Source: Agrococcus sp. (GTDB lineage: Bacteria > Actinomycetota > Actinomycetes > Actinomycetales > Microbacteriaceae). From it: DNA of 49,186 nucleotides. The notes beneath the pieces were generated by a model, which saw only the letters and a program-made list of their open reading frames with translations, was not told where the DNA came from and made no database searches. A program made the position numbers and the translations under genes. Below are positions 8,731 through 15,289 of this stretch, one piece after another. Location: positions 1 to 49,186 of the forward strand of contig JAPSJX010000005.1 of assembly GCA_031178105.1 (NCBI GenBank), written 5' to 3'. The first letter of the stretch is position 1. Each line of letters begins with the position of its first letter.

Positions 8731-9363
8731 ATGCGTGATGCCGAGCAGGGCCTCAGCTCGCCGGATGCGACGCTGCGCCGCGGCGCGCAGCACCTCGCGG
8801 CGCTGCATCCGAGCATCGATCCGCAGCTCGTCGAGCGCATCGTCTTCGAGTCGCACGCGACGCTCGCGCGAGGGGCGCGCATCCGCACCCACCTGCCGCC
8901 GCTCGCGCTGAAGTTCGCGGCGGACCGGCTGCAGGCGCTCGACCTGCCGGCGACCCGCGCCGAGGGCGCGCCGCTGCGCGTGCTCGTCGAGTCGACCCGC
9001 AACGACGGCATCTCGCAGATGGCCGCCGCCTACCTCAACGAGCTCGGGGAGGGTGCGGTCGCGGCGCTGTCTGCGGCGCTCAACCCGGCCGACGAGGTGC
9101 TCCGCAGCGTCGCGGACGTCATGGCCGAGGACGGCGTACCGCTCACCGACAGCTACCCGAAGCCGGTGACCGACGACCTCGCGCGAGCCGCCGACGTGAT
9201 CATCACGATGCTCATCGAGCACCCGTTCGACCTCGTCGAAGGGCAGCGCATCGAGGCGTGGGACTTCGACGACCCGGCCGGGCTCGGCACCGACGAGGTG
9301 CGGCGCATCCGCGACCGGGTGCGGCGCCAGGTCACCGCGTTCCTCTCGGCGCTGCCGGGCTGA
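8731..9363 (+). CDS. Low-molecular-weight phosphatase/arsenate reductase homologue with lost active site
   Basis: A 210-residue protein in two parts. Residues of about 12-72 are the three-helix N-terminal domain found in actinobacterial phosphatase/arsenate reductase-like proteins ([26 protein letters not shown]). Residues 83-210 align by eye with the LMW-PTP/ArsC fold: [62 protein letters not shown] and a C-terminal [14 protein letters not shown] helix. The catalytic loop, normally C-x-x-N-x-G-R-S, reads S88-T-R-N91-D-G93-I94-S95, so the nucleophilic Cys and the phosphate-binding Arg are both replaced, and there is no Cys anywhere in the protein. It is therefore probably a non-catalytic homologue. 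A complete promoter and ribosome binding site argue that it is expressed. Confidence 0.88.
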   Translation: MRDAEQGLSSPDATLRRGAQHLAALHPSIDPQLVERIVFESHATLARGARIRTHLPPLALKFAADRLQALDLPATRAEGAPLRVLVESTRNDGISQMAAAYLNELGEGAVAALSAALNPADEVLRSVADVMAEDGVPLTDSYPKPVTDDLARAADVIITMLIEHPFDLVEGQRIEAWDFDDPAGLGTDEVRRIRDRVRRQVTAFLSALPG

Positions 9364-9387
9364 GCGCCCATCGGCGGTCATGGGCCG

Positions 9388-9828
9388 ATGGTTGACCTCG
9401 ACGAGCTGCGCCGGCTGCGGCGAGCGCGCGACCGGATGGACCGCGAGTTCGCCCGGCCGCTCGACGTCGCGGCGCTCGCGCGCACCGCGCTCATGTCGAG
9501 CGCGCACTTCAGCCGTCGCTTCCGCGACACCTACGGCGAGACGCCGTACGCGTACCTCATGACCCGGCGCATCGAGCGCGCCGCGGCGCTGCTGCGCGGC
9601 GGCGACGTGAGCGTGACGGATGCGTGCATGCGCGTCGGGTGCACGAGCCTCGGGTCGTTCTCGGCGAGCTTCACGAAGCTGATGGGGGAGACGCCGAGCG
9701 CCTATCGCGCGCGCGACCACGAGGCGCTCGCGCGTCTGCCGGGGTGCCTCGCGATGGTGCTGACGCGGCCGCGCAGAGGCGATCCGTCGAGCAGGTTCCG
9801 ACGAGCGCGCAGGGCGCTGCCCGCCTAG
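9388..9828 (+). CDS. AraC-family transcriptional regulator (DNA-binding domain only)
   Basis: A 146-residue protein consisting essentially of the AraC C-terminal double helix-turn-helix: DVAALARTALMSSAHFSRRFRDTYGETPYAYLMTRRIERAA for the first, VTDACMRVGCTSLGSFSASFTKLMGETPSAYR for the second. No N-terminal sensing domain is present, so any signal must come from elsewhere. Followed 10 bases later by a VOC-family gene; AraC-VOC pairs of this size are common in actinobacteria, where the regulator is presumed to control its neighbour. The start at 9388 gives MVDLDELRRL; there is no strong ribosome binding site. Confidence 0.9.
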   Translation: MVDLDELRRLRRARDRMDREFARPLDVAALARTALMSSAHFSRRFRDTYGETPYAYLMTRRIERAAALLRGGDVSVTDACMRVGCTSLGSFSASFTKLMGETPSAYRARDHEALARLPGCLAMVLTRPRRGDPSSRFRRARRALPA

Positions 9829-9831
9829 TCT
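9826..9831 (+). promoter_or_regulatory. candidate -10 box, leaderless start of VOC gene
   Basis: TAGTCT overlaps the AraC gene stop and ends seven bases before the VOC-gene ATG at 9839, suggesting separate leaderless expression of the VOC gene. Confidence 0.4.
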
Positions 9832-9838
9832 CGACCGC

Positions 9839-10243
9839 ATGAGCGTCTCCATCAGCGCAGTGCACGTCATCGTCGACGACCCCGATGCCGCGGTCGCGTT
9901 CTACCGCGACGTCCTCGGGATGTCGGTGACGAGCGAGGTCGAGAACGAGGGCTTCCGCTGGGTGACGCTGTCAGCCGCGTCGCAGCCCGACATCCAGATC
10001 GTGCTGTCGCACCCCCGCGCCGGCCGTTCGGAGCAGGACGGCGAGGCGATCGCCGCGCTGCTCGCGAAGGGTGAGCTCGGCAGCGTCAACCTGCGGGCGG
10101 GGAACCTCGACGCGGTGCTCGAGCGCGCGACGACCGTCGTCGGCGTCGAGATCGTGCAGGAGCCGACCGACCAGTTCTGGGGCGTGCGCGACCTCGCGCT
10201 GCGCGATCCCGCGGGCAACCTCGTGCGCATCGAGCAGGCCTGA
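9839..10243 (+). CDS. VOC (glyoxalase/bleomycin-resistance) family protein
   Basis: A 134-residue single VOC module: SISAVHVIVDDPDAAVAFYRDVLGM at the N-terminus and the closing RDLALRDPAGNLVRIEQ strand typical of glyoxalase-like folds. Candidate metal ligands are His9 of the first strand and the Glu near the C-terminus (VRIEQA). Such proteins are dimeric metalloenzymes or binding proteins (dioxygenase, glyoxalase, antibiotic binding); the substrate cannot be assigned. It follows an AraC regulator closely and may be its target. Confidence 0.9.
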   Translation: MSVSISAVHVIVDDPDAAVAFYRDVLGMSVTSEVENEGFRWVTLSAASQPDIQIVLSHPRAGRSEQDGEAIAALLAKGELGSVNLRAGNLDAVLERATTVVGVEIVQEPTDQFWGVRDLALRDPAGNLVRIEQA

Positions 10244-10252
10244 TCGGTCGAG

Positions 10253-10294
10253 GGGATGGATCGGGGCCGGGCGCACGCACCGGCCCCGCATCCC
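10253..10294. terminator. bidirectional hairpin terminator between convergent genes
   Basis: GGGATG-GAT-CGGGGCCGG pairs with CCGGCCCCG-CATCCC across a 9-base loop, giving a 15-bp GC-rich stem with a 3-base bulge. It lies between the VOC gene stop (10243) and the stop of the convergent esterase gene (10299). There is no U tract, as is common at such GC content. Confidence 0.7.
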
Positions 10295-10298
10295 GGGC

Positions 10299-11153
10299 TC
10301 AGGCCGAGATCTCCGCGGCGAGCACCTCGGCGTACTCGCGCATGCCCGGAGGGTTCAGGTGCAAGCCGCGGTCCCTGGTCTGTCCGCCGGAGATCACGCC
10401 ACTGACCCACCGGTCGCCGGTGTCGCACAAGCCGTGGCCCTCGAAGTGCGCGGTGACGTCGACGTACTCGACGGCGGGGTCGTGGGTCGCCCCGGCGTAT
10501 AGCTGGACGCCGGCCTCGATCGCCCGGTTGAGGAGCAGGATCGCGCCGTTGATGAACTGCGTCTGGGCAGCCGAGAACACGATGCCCCCGCCCGCGTCGC
10601 AGGAGCCGCTGACGAGGTCCCCGAACAGCAGCGGATAGCCGGCGATGAAGATCTCGGCGTTCGGCGCGTTCGCGCGCACCACCGCCAGCATCCGGGCGAT
10701 GTCGACGGGCAGCGCCGCGATCGCGGCGAGCGCGGCGGCCTGCGCCTGCTCGCACTGCGCCGGTTCGCCGCCGGCGCCGCACGCGCGGATCACGCCCAGC
10801 CAGTCGAGGTCGTTGACCCCCACCGTGATCGTCACGAGCTCCGTCTCGGGGCCGAGGGCATCGACCTGGGTGGCGATGACGTCGTCCGTGCTCGCGCTCG
10901 CGCACGCGACGGAGACGACCTCGGTGCCGAGGATGCGGGCGAGTCGCTCGGGGTACGCCTTCCGCGAGCGCAGGCACCTGTCGTCCGCGTACGGCAGGTT
11001 GCCCGTCCCGGCAGCCTCGGAGTCGCCGAGCGCGACGTAGGGGGCGCCGTCGGAGACGTCGCCGCCCGGGGGCGCGGCGGATGCTGGCGCAGCCACGAGG
11101 GCGGATGCGCCCATGACGAGGGTGGCGAGGATGGCGGACGAGCGACGTGGCAT
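10299..11153 (-). CDS. Secreted SGNH/GDSL-family esterase or lipase
   Basis: A 284-residue protein with a signal peptide (MPRRSSAILATLVMG..., cleavage near ASA-AP at 25-28). Block I is VALGDSEAAGTG with Ser45 as nucleophile, block III is TVGVNDLDW with the oxyanion Asn, and block V is RDRGLHLNPPGMREYA with the catalytic His. Several Cys residues (CLRS, VACA, CGAG, CEQ, SCDAG, LCDTG) suggest disulfides, typical of secreted actinobacterial SGNH hydrolases such as the Streptomyces lipase/PLA1 group. The substrate is an ester, probably lipid or acetylated glycan; it cannot be narrowed further. Confidence 0.92.
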   Translation of the reverse strand: MPRRSSAILATLVMGASALVAAPASAAPPGGDVSDGAPYVALGDSEAAGTGNLPYADDRCLRSRKAYPERLARILGTEVVSVACASASTDDVIATQVDALGPETELVTITVGVNDLDWLGVIRACGAGGEPAQCEQAQAAALAAIAALPVDIARMLAVVRANAPNAEIFIAGYPLLFGDLVSGSCDAGGGIVFSAAQTQFINGAILLLNRAIEAGVQLYAGATHDPAVEYVDVTAHFEGHGLCDTGDRWVSGVISGGQTRDRGLHLNPPGMREYAEVLAAEISA

Positions 11154-11280
11154 GATGACCCCTAGCGTCGGGATCCGGGCGCCGTGACCGCGGGGATCGG
11201 CACCGATGCTAGAGCTCGTCCGCGCCACGCGCCAGGGTCGATCGAGCGGCTCCGCGCATCGCATCCCGCCCGATGAGCGA

Positions 11281-11308
11281 AGCGCCGGCCCCCGCAGGGG
11301 CCGGCGCT
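11281..11308. terminator. perfect hairpin after the copper genes
   Basis: AGCGCCGGCCCC-CGCA-GGGGCCGGCGCT, a perfect 12-bp stem with a 4-base loop, 27 bases past the copZ stop (minus strand). Probable intrinsic terminator for the csoR-copZ transcript. Confidence 0.8.
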
Positions 11309-11334
11309 CGTGATGCTCGGGGTCGTCGCCGGGC

Positions 11335-11673
11335 TCAGGCCTCGACGAGCGTGTAGCCGGCCTCGCTGACGGCGGCGCGCACGTCCTCGACGCGCAGCGG
11401 CGCGTCGGCGGAGACGGTGACCGTCGAGCGGCCGCCGGCGACGAGCTGCACGTTGACGCCCTCGACGCCCGCGAGGCCGGAGAGCTCCTCGGTGACCGAC
11501 GAGACGCAGTGGCCGCACGTCATGCCGTCCACCTCGAAGGTCTGCGCGGTGGCGGACGGAGCGGACGCGGACGAGACGCCGCAGGCGCCGCCGCCGCAGC
11601 ATCCGCCAGCCTGTGCCTGCGCGTCGGCCTCGGCCTCGGCGGGCGTGGACAGGATCTCGATGTTCTGGAGCAT
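11335..11673 (-). CDS. copZ: CopZ-like heavy-metal-associated (HMA) protein with Cys-rich N-terminus
   Basis: A 112-residue protein. Residues 45-110 are one HMA domain with the metal-binding motif GMTCGHC (Cys53, Cys56), HCVSSVTEELSGLAGVEGVNV and the closing EAGYTLVEA, as in copper chaperones that hand Cu(I) to P-type ATPases. Unusually, the domain is preceded by a 44-residue extension holding a second Cys cluster, GGCCGGGACG (Cys25, 26, 31), which could bind extra metal. It lies 38 bases downstream of csoR on the same strand, consistent with a csoR-copZ operon controlled from 12026-12044. No copA ATPase is present in the window, so the delivery partner must be encoded elsewhere. Confidence 0.92.
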   Translation of the reverse strand: MLQNIEILSTPAEAEADAQAQAGGCCGGGACGVSSASAPSATAQTFEVDGMTCGHCVSSVTEELSGLAGVEGVNVQLVAGGRSTVTVSADAPLRVEDVRAAVSEAGYTLVEA

Positions 11674-11711
11674 GGGAATGCCTTCCTGGTGCGAACGGCT
11701 TGCGTGGTGGA

Positions 11712-12014
11712 TCAGGAGCGGACGAGCCGCGAGATCGCGGCGGTCGCCTCGGAGAGCTTCGCCTGGGCGACCGGGCCGCCCGCCTCCGCGGCTTCGGCCA
11801 CGCAGTGCGCGAGGTGGTCCTCGAGCAGCTGCAGCGCGACGGTCTCGAGCGCCTTCGTGGCGGCCGACACCTGGGTGAGGATGTCGATGCAGTATGCGTC
11901 CTCATCGACCATCCGGGCGACGCCGCGCACCTGGCCCTCGGCGCGCCGCAGGCGCTTGAGGAGCGCGTCCTTGTCGGCGGTGTAGCCGTGCGTGGGTGCG
12001 ATGGCGATGCTCAT
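11712..12014 (-). CDS. csoR: CsoR-type copper-sensing repressor
   Basis: A 100-residue all-helical repressor of the CsoR/RcnR family (LLKRLRRAEGQVRGVARMVDEDAYCIDILTQVSAATKALETVALQLLEDHLAHC). Cys42, His67 and Cys71 reproduce the spacing of the Cu(I) ligands of M. tuberculosis CsoR (Cys36, His61, Cys65), which favours copper over sulfide or formaldehyde sensing. GGAGG lies four bases upstream of the ATG. A 19-bp operator lies 12 bases before the start, so the gene is probably autoregulated with copZ downstream. Confidence 0.95.
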   Translation of the reverse strand: MSIAIAPTHGYTADKDALLKRLRRAEGQVRGVARMVDEDAYCIDILTQVSAATKALETVALQLLEDHLAHCVAEAAEAGGPVAQAKLSEATAAISRLVRS

Positions 12015-12025
12015 GATGCCTCCAT

Positions 12026-12044
12026 GATACCCCTCAGGGGTATC
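12026..12044. promoter_or_regulatory. CsoR-type copper operator
   Basis: GATACCCCTCAGGGGTATC is a perfect inverted repeat around one central base, 12 bases upstream of csoR. The ATACCCCnnnGGGGTAT form is the known core of CsoR boxes. It lies between the TetR stop (12057) and csoR, only 42 bases, so the csoR promoter must overlap it or lie in the TetR gene. Confidence 0.9.
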
Positions 12045-12056
12045 GCGGGCAATGGG

Positions 12057-12650
12057 TCAGGCGGCGACCGCGGCGACGTGCTCGGGGGTGGCCCAGCTGC
12101 GCCACATCGCGGCGAGCAGCGCGTCGAAGACCGCGTCGGACTCGCCGGACGGGTAGAGGCCGAGCAGCTCGAGCGTGATGAAGCCGTGCACGCCGGCGAA
12201 GATCGTGCGCGTCGAGATCTCGGGGTCGCCGTGGAGGACGCCCTGCTCGACGGCGGCCGTGACCGCTCGCAGCAGCGGCTCGGCCGTGCTGCCGCGGGCC
12301 TCCTCGACGGCGGGAGTCGAGTCTCCGCGCCCGAACACCACCTGGAACATCGAGGCGTTGTCGGTCGCCCACTGCCGCCAGGCGTGCGCGAGACCCAGGA
12401 TGCGCTGCACGGGATCGTCCACGTCCGCCTCGTCCTGCGCATCCACGAGCGAGCGGGCCGCTCGCAGGGTGATCGCCTCGAGGAGCTCGCCGCGCGAGCC
12501 GAAGAGCGAGTAGACCGCGGACGTCGACGTGCCGATCGACGCGACGAGCGGGCGCAGCGAGAAGTCGGGCCCCTCGGTCGCCATCAGCTCCGTCGCGGCC
12601 TCGAGGAGGCGCTGACGGAGGTGCTCATCATGCAGGCGTGGTCTTCCCAT
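12057..12650 (-). CDS. TetR-family regulator
   Basis: A 197-residue regulator with the usual N-terminal helix-turn-helix (LLEAATELMATEGPDFSLRPLVASIGTSTSAVYSLFGSRGELLEAI) and a C-terminal ligand and dimer domain with ARGSTAEPLLRAVTAAVEQGVL and ISTRTIFAGVHGFITLELLGLYP, resembling the TetR_C_33/WHG group. A TAGGAT box seven bases before the ATG suggests a leaderless transcript. It lies upstream of csoR on the same strand but has its own start signals, so a link to copper is doubtful. Ligand and target are unknown. Confidence 0.93.
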   Translation of the reverse strand: MGRPRLHDEHLRQRLLEAATELMATEGPDFSLRPLVASIGTSTSAVYSLFGSRGELLEAITLRAARSLVDAQDEADVDDPVQRILGLAHAWRQWATDNASMFQVVFGRGDSTPAVEEARGSTAEPLLRAVTAAVEQGVLHGDPEISTRTIFAGVHGFITLELLGLYPSGESDAVFDALLAAMWRSWATPEHVAAVAA

Positions 12651-12657
12651 GCCGTCA

Positions 12658-12663
12658 ATCCTA
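12658..12663 (-). promoter_or_regulatory. candidate -10 box, leaderless start of TetR gene
   Basis: TAGGAT on the minus strand, ending seven bases before the ATG at 12650. Confidence 0.45.
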
Positions 12664-12805
12664 CGCGGTCGCGGACGCTGTTTCGGCCGCGAGCGACGAG
12701 GGGCCGCGTGTCGGGACCGGAAGCCGAGCGGAGCGGCGGCCGCTGAGCGACGCGTGGGTCACCGACGCGGACGACGAAGCCCTGTGCAGCCGGCGTCGTG
12801 CACCG

Positions 12806-12878
12806 TGCCCCCAGCAGGATTCGAACCTGCGGCCTTCTGCTCCGGAGGCAGACGCTCTATCCCCTGAGCTATGGGGGC
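12806..12878 (-). tRNA. tRNA-Arg(CCG)
   Basis: 73 bases folding as a full cloverleaf: acceptor GCCCCCA/TGGGGGC, D arm GCTC...GAGC, anticodon stem TCTGC/GCAGA with loop CTCCGGA (anticodon CCG), and T arm GCAGG-TTCGAAT-CCTGC. The discriminator is A and CCA is not encoded. No integrase or duplicated 3' end is nearby, so it is not acting as an integration site within this window. Confidence 0.97.
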
Positions 12879-12921
12879 CGGGCTGCCGAGGCAGCAGCGC
12901 CCAATCTAGCACCGGCGCGCG

Positions 12922-13560
12922 CTACCCGCCGACCGCCGCCCACGCGAGGCCGAGCGCGGCACCCAGGATCATCCAGGGCCCGAAGGGCAGCTCGGCCTGC
13001 ATCGATGTCCGGCGGGCGGCGAGCATCGCGATCGCGGCGAGCGCGAAGACGACGAATCCGCCCAGCACGCCCAGGAGCACGGCGTTCCAGCCGAACCAGC
13101 CGAGCGTCAGCCCGAGCACCAGGGAGAGCTTCACGTCGCCGAGACCGAGGCTGGTGGGCGAGATGAACGCGAGCACGAAGTAGCCGGCGCCCACGGCGAC
13201 CATCGCGAGCACCGCGGTGCCGAGTCGGCCCCAGTCGCCCGTGACGGCGGCGCTGAGCAGCAGCAGCGCCAGGACCGCCGCGGTCGTGGGCCAGACGATC
13301 GCGTCGGGCAGGCGCAGCACGGCCTGGTCCACGGCGACGAGCAGTGCGCATCCGACCGCGAACGCGCAGAGCGCGAGGGCGACAGTCCAGTGCTCGGCCA
13401 GCGCCGCGCCCGCGGCACCGCCGATGCCGCCGAGCGCGGCGCCCACCCACCACCGCAGCCAGCGCGAGTCGCTCGCAGCGATGCGGCGGGCGCGGGGGAT
13501 GAGCAGTGCCGCCGCGGCTGCGCAGGCGGCGGCGGCGAGGGCGATCACGAGCGGCGGCAT
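12922..13560 (-). CDS. Prepilin peptidase, A24 family (TadV/CpaA-like)
   Basis: A 212-residue polytopic membrane protein with about six or seven helices. The two catalytic aspartates of A24 peptidases can be placed: the first in VAVDQAVLRLPDAIVWP and the second in GLGDVKLSLVLG, the canonical GxGDxK motif. The cytosolic N-methylation domain of PilD is absent, as in TadV. It probably processes the Flp pilin and TadE-type pseudopilins of the Tad operon that begins 1 kb away on the other strand. It lies just upstream of the tRNA gene and is separated from flp by a TetR gene. Confidence 0.92.
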   Translation of the reverse strand: MPPLVIALAAAACAAAAALLIPRARRIAASDSRWLRWWVGAALGGIGGAAGAALAEHWTVALALCAFAVGCALLVAVDQAVLRLPDAIVWPTTAAVLALLLLSAAVTGDWGRLGTAVLAMVAVGAGYFVLAFISPTSLGLGDVKLSLVLGLTLGWFGWNAVLLGVLGGFVVFALAAIAMLAARRTSMQAELPFGPWMILGAALGLAWAAVGG

Positions 13561-13598
13561 CGCGCCGATGCTATGGCAGCCGCAGGGGCCGCCCGGGC

Positions 13599-14225
13599 TC
13601 AGGCGTCGTGGTGCAGGCCCGACTCCAGCTCGTCGAACGACTGCTCGACGAGCGCAGCGAGGGCATCCGGCCCGGCGTCGGAGTTCATCCACATGCGGAC
13701 CGCGGTCTTGACCGCCGCGGATGCGGCGCCCGCGATCAGGCGCGAGAACGCGTCGGTCTCGGGGTCGACGCCGGTCCGCTTCGCCACCGCGTGGCGGATC
13801 GCGTCCTCGAGCTCGTCGTACTGCGCCATGCGATGCGGCAGGAGCGCCGGCGCGCGGTCGATCAGCTGCTCCTTCGCGCGCAGGCGCTGCGCGTGCTCGT
13901 CCGACCACGAGCGCACAGAGCCGGCGAGCACGGTGCGCAGCGACTGCAGCGCCGGCTCGTCGTGCGGGCGATCCTCGAAGCCGGCCAGCATCTCCATGGG
14001 CTCGTTCTCGTCGGCGGCGACGATCGCGGCCTCCTTCGAGTGGAAGTAGTTCGACACCGTGCGCGGCGAGACGAACGCGCGCTCCGCGATGTCGCTGACG
14101 GTCACGTCGTCGAGCCCATGCTCCTGGGCCAGCTCGAACGCCGCGCTCGCGATGGTCTCGCGCGTCAGGATCTTCTTGCGCTCGCGGAGGCCGAGCTCCT
14201 CGGGCGCCGGCGCGGCGTCAGACAT
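13599..14225 (-). CDS. TetR-family regulator next to the Tad operon
   Basis: A 208-residue regulator beginning MSDAAPAPEELGLRERKKI; I take the ATG at 14225 because the 25 residues of an upstream alternative (14300) are low-complexity. The helix-turn-helix is LTRETIASAAFELAQEHGLDDVTVSDIAERAFVSPRTVSNYFHSKEAAIV, typical of the AcrR/MftR-like group. The C-terminal domain is helical with LIAGAASAAVKTAVRMWM. It is divergent from flp, with a 351-bp gap between them, and sits between prepilin peptidase and pilin genes, so it is a candidate regulator of the pilus. Confidence 0.93.
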   Translation of the reverse strand: MSDAAPAPEELGLRERKKILTRETIASAAFELAQEHGLDDVTVSDIAERAFVSPRTVSNYFHSKEAAIVAADENEPMEMLAGFEDRPHDEPALQSLRTVLAGSVRSWSDEHAQRLRAKEQLIDRAPALLPHRMAQYDELEDAIRHAVAKRTGVDPETDAFSRLIAGAASAAVKTAVRMWMNSDAGPDALAALVEQSFDELESGLHHDA

Positions 14226-14576
14226 GCTGCGGCCCGCTCGTGGGCTCGAAGGCGGCGAGGCCGCAGGGGTGAGCGGCCTTGCGCGCAAAGTGACGTTCAA
14301 TCATCATCGATCCCGATCTCGCGGCTCGAACCGCGTCGGTGGCTGGCTGACGTGAGGAGGCCAGTTTGTGCAGTAACACTGTTTTCGTCAACCGAGGCGG
14401 GCCGAACCGGCGAGATGCTGAGGGAGCAAGGACGCATCTGCGTGAATCTTGAGACTTCGCATTGTTGCGTGTTGAGCAACAAGCGTGTCACGATCCTGAA
14501 TGTCGGCCCAGCAGGGTCGGCACCAAGCTCGGAACCGGAACCCCAGCCCCGGCCCCTGTCACGTAAGGACCTCACC
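14226..14576. promoter_or_regulatory. intergenic region between TetR gene and flp, with inverted repeat
   Basis: 351 bases without a supported gene, with noticeably lower GC at about 14360-14500. It must hold the divergent promoters. The clearest element is TTGTTGC-N7-GCAACAA (14462-14482), a perfect 7-base inverted repeat of operator type; CAGTAACACTG (14371-14381) is a smaller one. I could not assign a convincing -35/-10 pair. An AAGGA ribosome binding site (14565-14569) precedes flp. Confidence 0.45.
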
Positions 14577-14795
14577 ATGCTCGCTTTCGTCATCGCTGCC
14601 CAGACGTTCGTCGCCGACCGCTTCGACAAGAAGAACGACCGCGGCGCCACCGCTGTCGAGTACGGCATCCTCGTCGCCCTCATGGCCGCTGCGGTCATCG
14701 CCGCCGTCGCGCTCCTCGGCCCGATCCTCAACGACCTCTTCACGGGCGTCGCCGGCTCCGTCGCCACCACCGGCGGTGCCGCGACGGAGGGCTGA
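14577..14795 (+). CDS. flp: Flp/Fap-type type IVb pilin
   Basis: A 72-residue precursor: leader MLAFVIAAQTFVADRFDKKNDRG, then mature ATAVEYGILVALMAAAVIAAVALLG. Prepilin cleavage is expected after Gly23, leaving Glu5 of the mature protein (Glu28), the residue needed for pilin assembly, and a hydrophobic helix of about 22 residues. The mature pilin is 49 residues, ending Gly/Ala/Thr-rich. AAGGA lies eight bases upstream of the ATG. It is the first gene of the Tad operon and is separated from the next by a strong hairpin (14816-14853). Confidence 0.95.
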   Translation: MLAFVIAAQTFVADRFDKKNDRGATAVEYGILVALMAAAVIAAVALLGPILNDLFTGVAGSVATTGGAATEG

Positions 14796-14815
14796 TCCCG
14801 CGAACGCAGACGCTG

Positions 14816-14853
14816 TGTGCGGCACCCGGGCATCGAGCGCCGGGTGCCGCACA
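14816..14853 (+). terminator. strong hairpin between flp and tadE (partial terminator or mRNA-stabilising stem)
   Basis: TGTGCGGCACCCGG and CCGGGTGCCGCACA form a perfect 14-bp stem with a 10-base loop, 21 bases past the flp stop. No U tract. No new promoter is obvious before tadE, so it is more likely partial termination or 3'-end protection of the flp message than a full stop. Confidence 0.75.
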
Positions 14854-14893
14854 TCGCGTAGTGGGCTCATCCACTCGAAGGATCGGAAGCAAC

Positions 14894-15289
14894 ATGGAGC
14901 GACGCGACGACCGCGGAGCGGTGGTCGTCGAGTTCGCGCTCGTGCTGCCGCTGCTGCTCATGATCACCATCGGCATCATCGCCTTCGGCTACCTGTTCCA
15001 CGTCCAGTCGGTGCTCGACAACGCCGCGAGGGACGGGGTGCGCGTCGCCACCCTGACCGACGACGACGACGCCGCGGCCTCCGCACGGGCTGCGGCGCGA
15101 GCGTCTGCCGCAACGACGGTCCAGCTCGAGGACGACGAGATCACGGTGGACCTCAGCGCCTGCGCCACCCCCGCGTCGCCGTCGAACGACCGGCTCGCAC
15201 ACGTGAGCATCGAGCTCGAGGACTTCTCGCTGCTCGGCCTCGGCACCATCACACTGACAGGCGCAGGGAGCATGCGATGCAACGGTTGA
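14894..15289 (+). CDS. tadE: TadE-type pseudopilin
   Basis: A 131-residue protein, MERRDDRGAVVVEFALVLPLLLMITIGIIAFGYLF. It has a class-III-like prepilin signal with probable cleavage after Gly8 and Glu at mature position 5 (Glu13), followed by one hydrophobic helix and an outside domain containing two Cys residues (DLSACATP and MRCNG). I choose the ATG at 14894, not an upstream GTG at 14861, because GGAAG lies just before it and the leader then has the expected short form. It is the second Tad operon gene; its 3' end overlaps the next gene by 13 bases. Confidence 0.92.
   Translation: MERRDDRGAVVVEFALVLPLLLMITIGIIAFGYLFHVQSVLDNAARDGVRVATLTDDDDAAASARAAARASAATTVQLEDDEITVDLSACATPASPSNDRLAHVSIELEDFSLLGLGTITLTGAGSMRCNG

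Noticed and set aside
12057-12650. TetR gene as part of the copper operon
   Set aside because: It has its own leaderless start and the CsoR operator lies after its stop, so common control is not supported.
12806-12878. tRNA-Arg as an attachment site for an integrated element
   Set aside because: No integrase, no duplicated tRNA 3' end, and both flanks look like ordinary chromosomal genes.
13599-14300. Longer start (14300) for the TetR gene near flp
   Set aside because: The extra 25 residues are low complexity and include Pro/Ser/Arg runs; the ATG at 14225 gives a normal TetR N-terminus.
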